NCBI RefSeq assembly: GCF_963678635.1 | Contig: NC_087065.1 | Span: 47,744,446-47,808,445 of the forward strand | Origin: Symsagittifera roscoffensis | Lineage: Eukaryota > Xenacoelomorpha > Acoela > Convolutidae | Length of the DNA: 64,000 bases | Reading direction: 5' to 3' | Part shown: positions 63,216-64,000 of the stretch, piece after piece | How the letters are laid out: every line of letters starts with the position of its first letter | How positions within the stretch are numbered: the first letter of the stretch is position 1 | Notes under the pieces: generated by a model | Databases searched by the model: none | Seen by the model: only the letters and a program-made list of their open reading frames with translations | What the model was told of the DNA's origin: nothing | Program-made: the position numbers and the translations under genes

Positions 63216-64000
63216 TGTCCGTCATCTCCTTCTGACCTATCTCTGTTTGAGCTCGAGGGTCCTTGTTCATCATTGTCGGCTCCTTCCGGAAACTTCGGTA
63301 TTATCAATACACCGGCCGATCTATCTTCCTCTTCTCCATGGACCACTTTGATTTCCTCGCAGCCGAAGGGTGCTAGGAAGGTTCTCGCCTGCAGTGTTCC
63401 TCCCACTTTCAACTCCGGTTTCACTTTAGTCAGGATCAAGGAGGCTTCAGGCAGTTCGGTCCTGCCTCTCATCTTCATCGGAGCTAAGCCTAATCCCGTC
63501 CATTCCTCGTCAAATCTTCCAGGCTTGGGAGTCGCGGCGTTGCTTATTCGCCTTCTCGTCGCTTGATCCGTATATGCAAATCGTGTGTATTGTAACACGG
63601 CGGCATTTCTCCCTACAAAGTATGGATCCATCGTTCCCACGAAATTCCCCACTCTCCTTTCATTGGTTTCGAATGCTCTCAACCTAGTAGTTTGTACCGC
63701 GGAGACTGCTCCGAGCAACATCCTTCTTATCAAAGGGAATTCAGGGATTGCCTCCGGCAGCTTCTCATAATCACCCCAGTCCTTCGTCTTTTCTCTCACT
63801 TCATGATATGCTGCAGTGAGACGAGGCACTCTGGTTATTTCACCATTCGTTTTATCATAGGGTCTCAGATTCCAAAGCTTCGGAAAAACTTCGATGTGTC
63901 CTCTTTCTACTTCTCCCATGCGATCACGGAAGTGATCGTCAAAATTGATGACTGTCATCTCTGGCTCCGATATTTTCGTAAATAACAGATCTTCAATCAT
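62993..64000 (-). pseudogene. Unknown open frame, block A, continues past the right edge or starts at it
   Basis: 335 codons to TAG at 62993. An ATG happens to lie at the last three bases (63998-64000), so whether this is the true start cannot be seen. Residues about 1-235 look globular; about 240-300 are low complexity, rich in Ser, Gly, Asp, Glu and Gln, like a disordered linker. The final 38 residues probably do not belong, since block B frame looks more protein-like there. No family recognised. Confidence 0.5.

Larger units (their letters stand above)
59708..64000 (-). other. Intronless GC-richer multi-frame element, possible endogenous viral element
   Basis: About 4.3 kb of almost continuous coding-like sequence on one strand (blocks A, B, D, E), clearly less AT-rich than the introns and intergenic DNA to its left, without introns and without transposase or reverse transcriptase motifs. 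This fits an old integration of an RNA virus gene or another compact genome, but a cellular retrocopy or an unknown transposon capsid-like protein is also possible. Breaks: A to B, B to D and D to E are each -1 shifts, plus an in-frame TAG in D and four stops in B. Confidence 0.5.

Noticed and set aside
59727-63985. Many plus-strand frames of 60-120 codons opposite the GC-richer block
   Set aside because: Expected antisense shadows of long GC-richer frames; none shows a motif and the minus frames are far longer.

Overview
This is a gene-sparse, visibly AT-rich animal (metazoan) chromosome window. The evidence is two multi-exon host genes with canonical GT-AG introns, both on the minus strand, a dense load of tRNA-related and other short interspersed repeats, several generations of decayed non-LTR retrotransposons, and a FLYWCH/MULE transposase relic. 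No bacterial operon, CRISPR array or functional tRNA/rRNA gene was seen. The species cannot be named; an invertebrate with repeat-filled introns fits.

Layout, left to right. (1) 1501-33042, minus: a PLEKHA5/6/7-like adaptor gene. Nine exons could be joined with matching phases: two WW domains, a spacer and a PH domain, then sequence that probably runs off the left edge. One exon is only 22 bases. Its large introns hold a decayed plus-strand reverse transcriptase (8.4-9.1 kb), a decayed minus-strand reverse transcriptase (14.6-16.2 kb), three tandem copies of a 1.12 kb unit (16.8-20.1 kb), a broken FLYWCH/MULE transposase (22.0-23.3 kb), three tandem copies of a 0.74 kb unit (25.8-28.5 kb) and many dispersed repeats. 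(2) 34221-49037, minus: a complete protein kinase N (PKN/PRK) gene, 14 coding exons, 1098 residues predicted, with three HR1 repeats, a C2-like domain, a linker and an AGC kinase domain. The two genes are about 1.2 kb apart, head to tail. (3) 49.1-59.7 kb: transposon-rich intergenic DNA with a LINE C-terminal scrap, an inverted pair of about 1 kb related sequences (50.2-51.2 and 57.9-58.9 kb), a LINE fragment with a nuclease-like PD...D C-terminus (51.7-52.7 kb) and a nearly complete but broken ORF1 + EN + RT LINE (53.2-57.1 kb). (4) 59708-64000 and beyond the right edge, minus: an intronless, GC-richer block of long open frames of unknown family, possibly an endogenous viral element.

Function. 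PKN is a Rho/Rac-regulated kinase of the cytoskeleton, and PLEKHA5/7-type proteins are cortical or junctional adaptors; their adjacency may be coincidental. The most notable non-gene signals are several repeat families that end in short hairpins whose arms differ between copies yet still pair, the almost uniform orientation of every recognised copy, and the unidentified multi-frame block at the right end.
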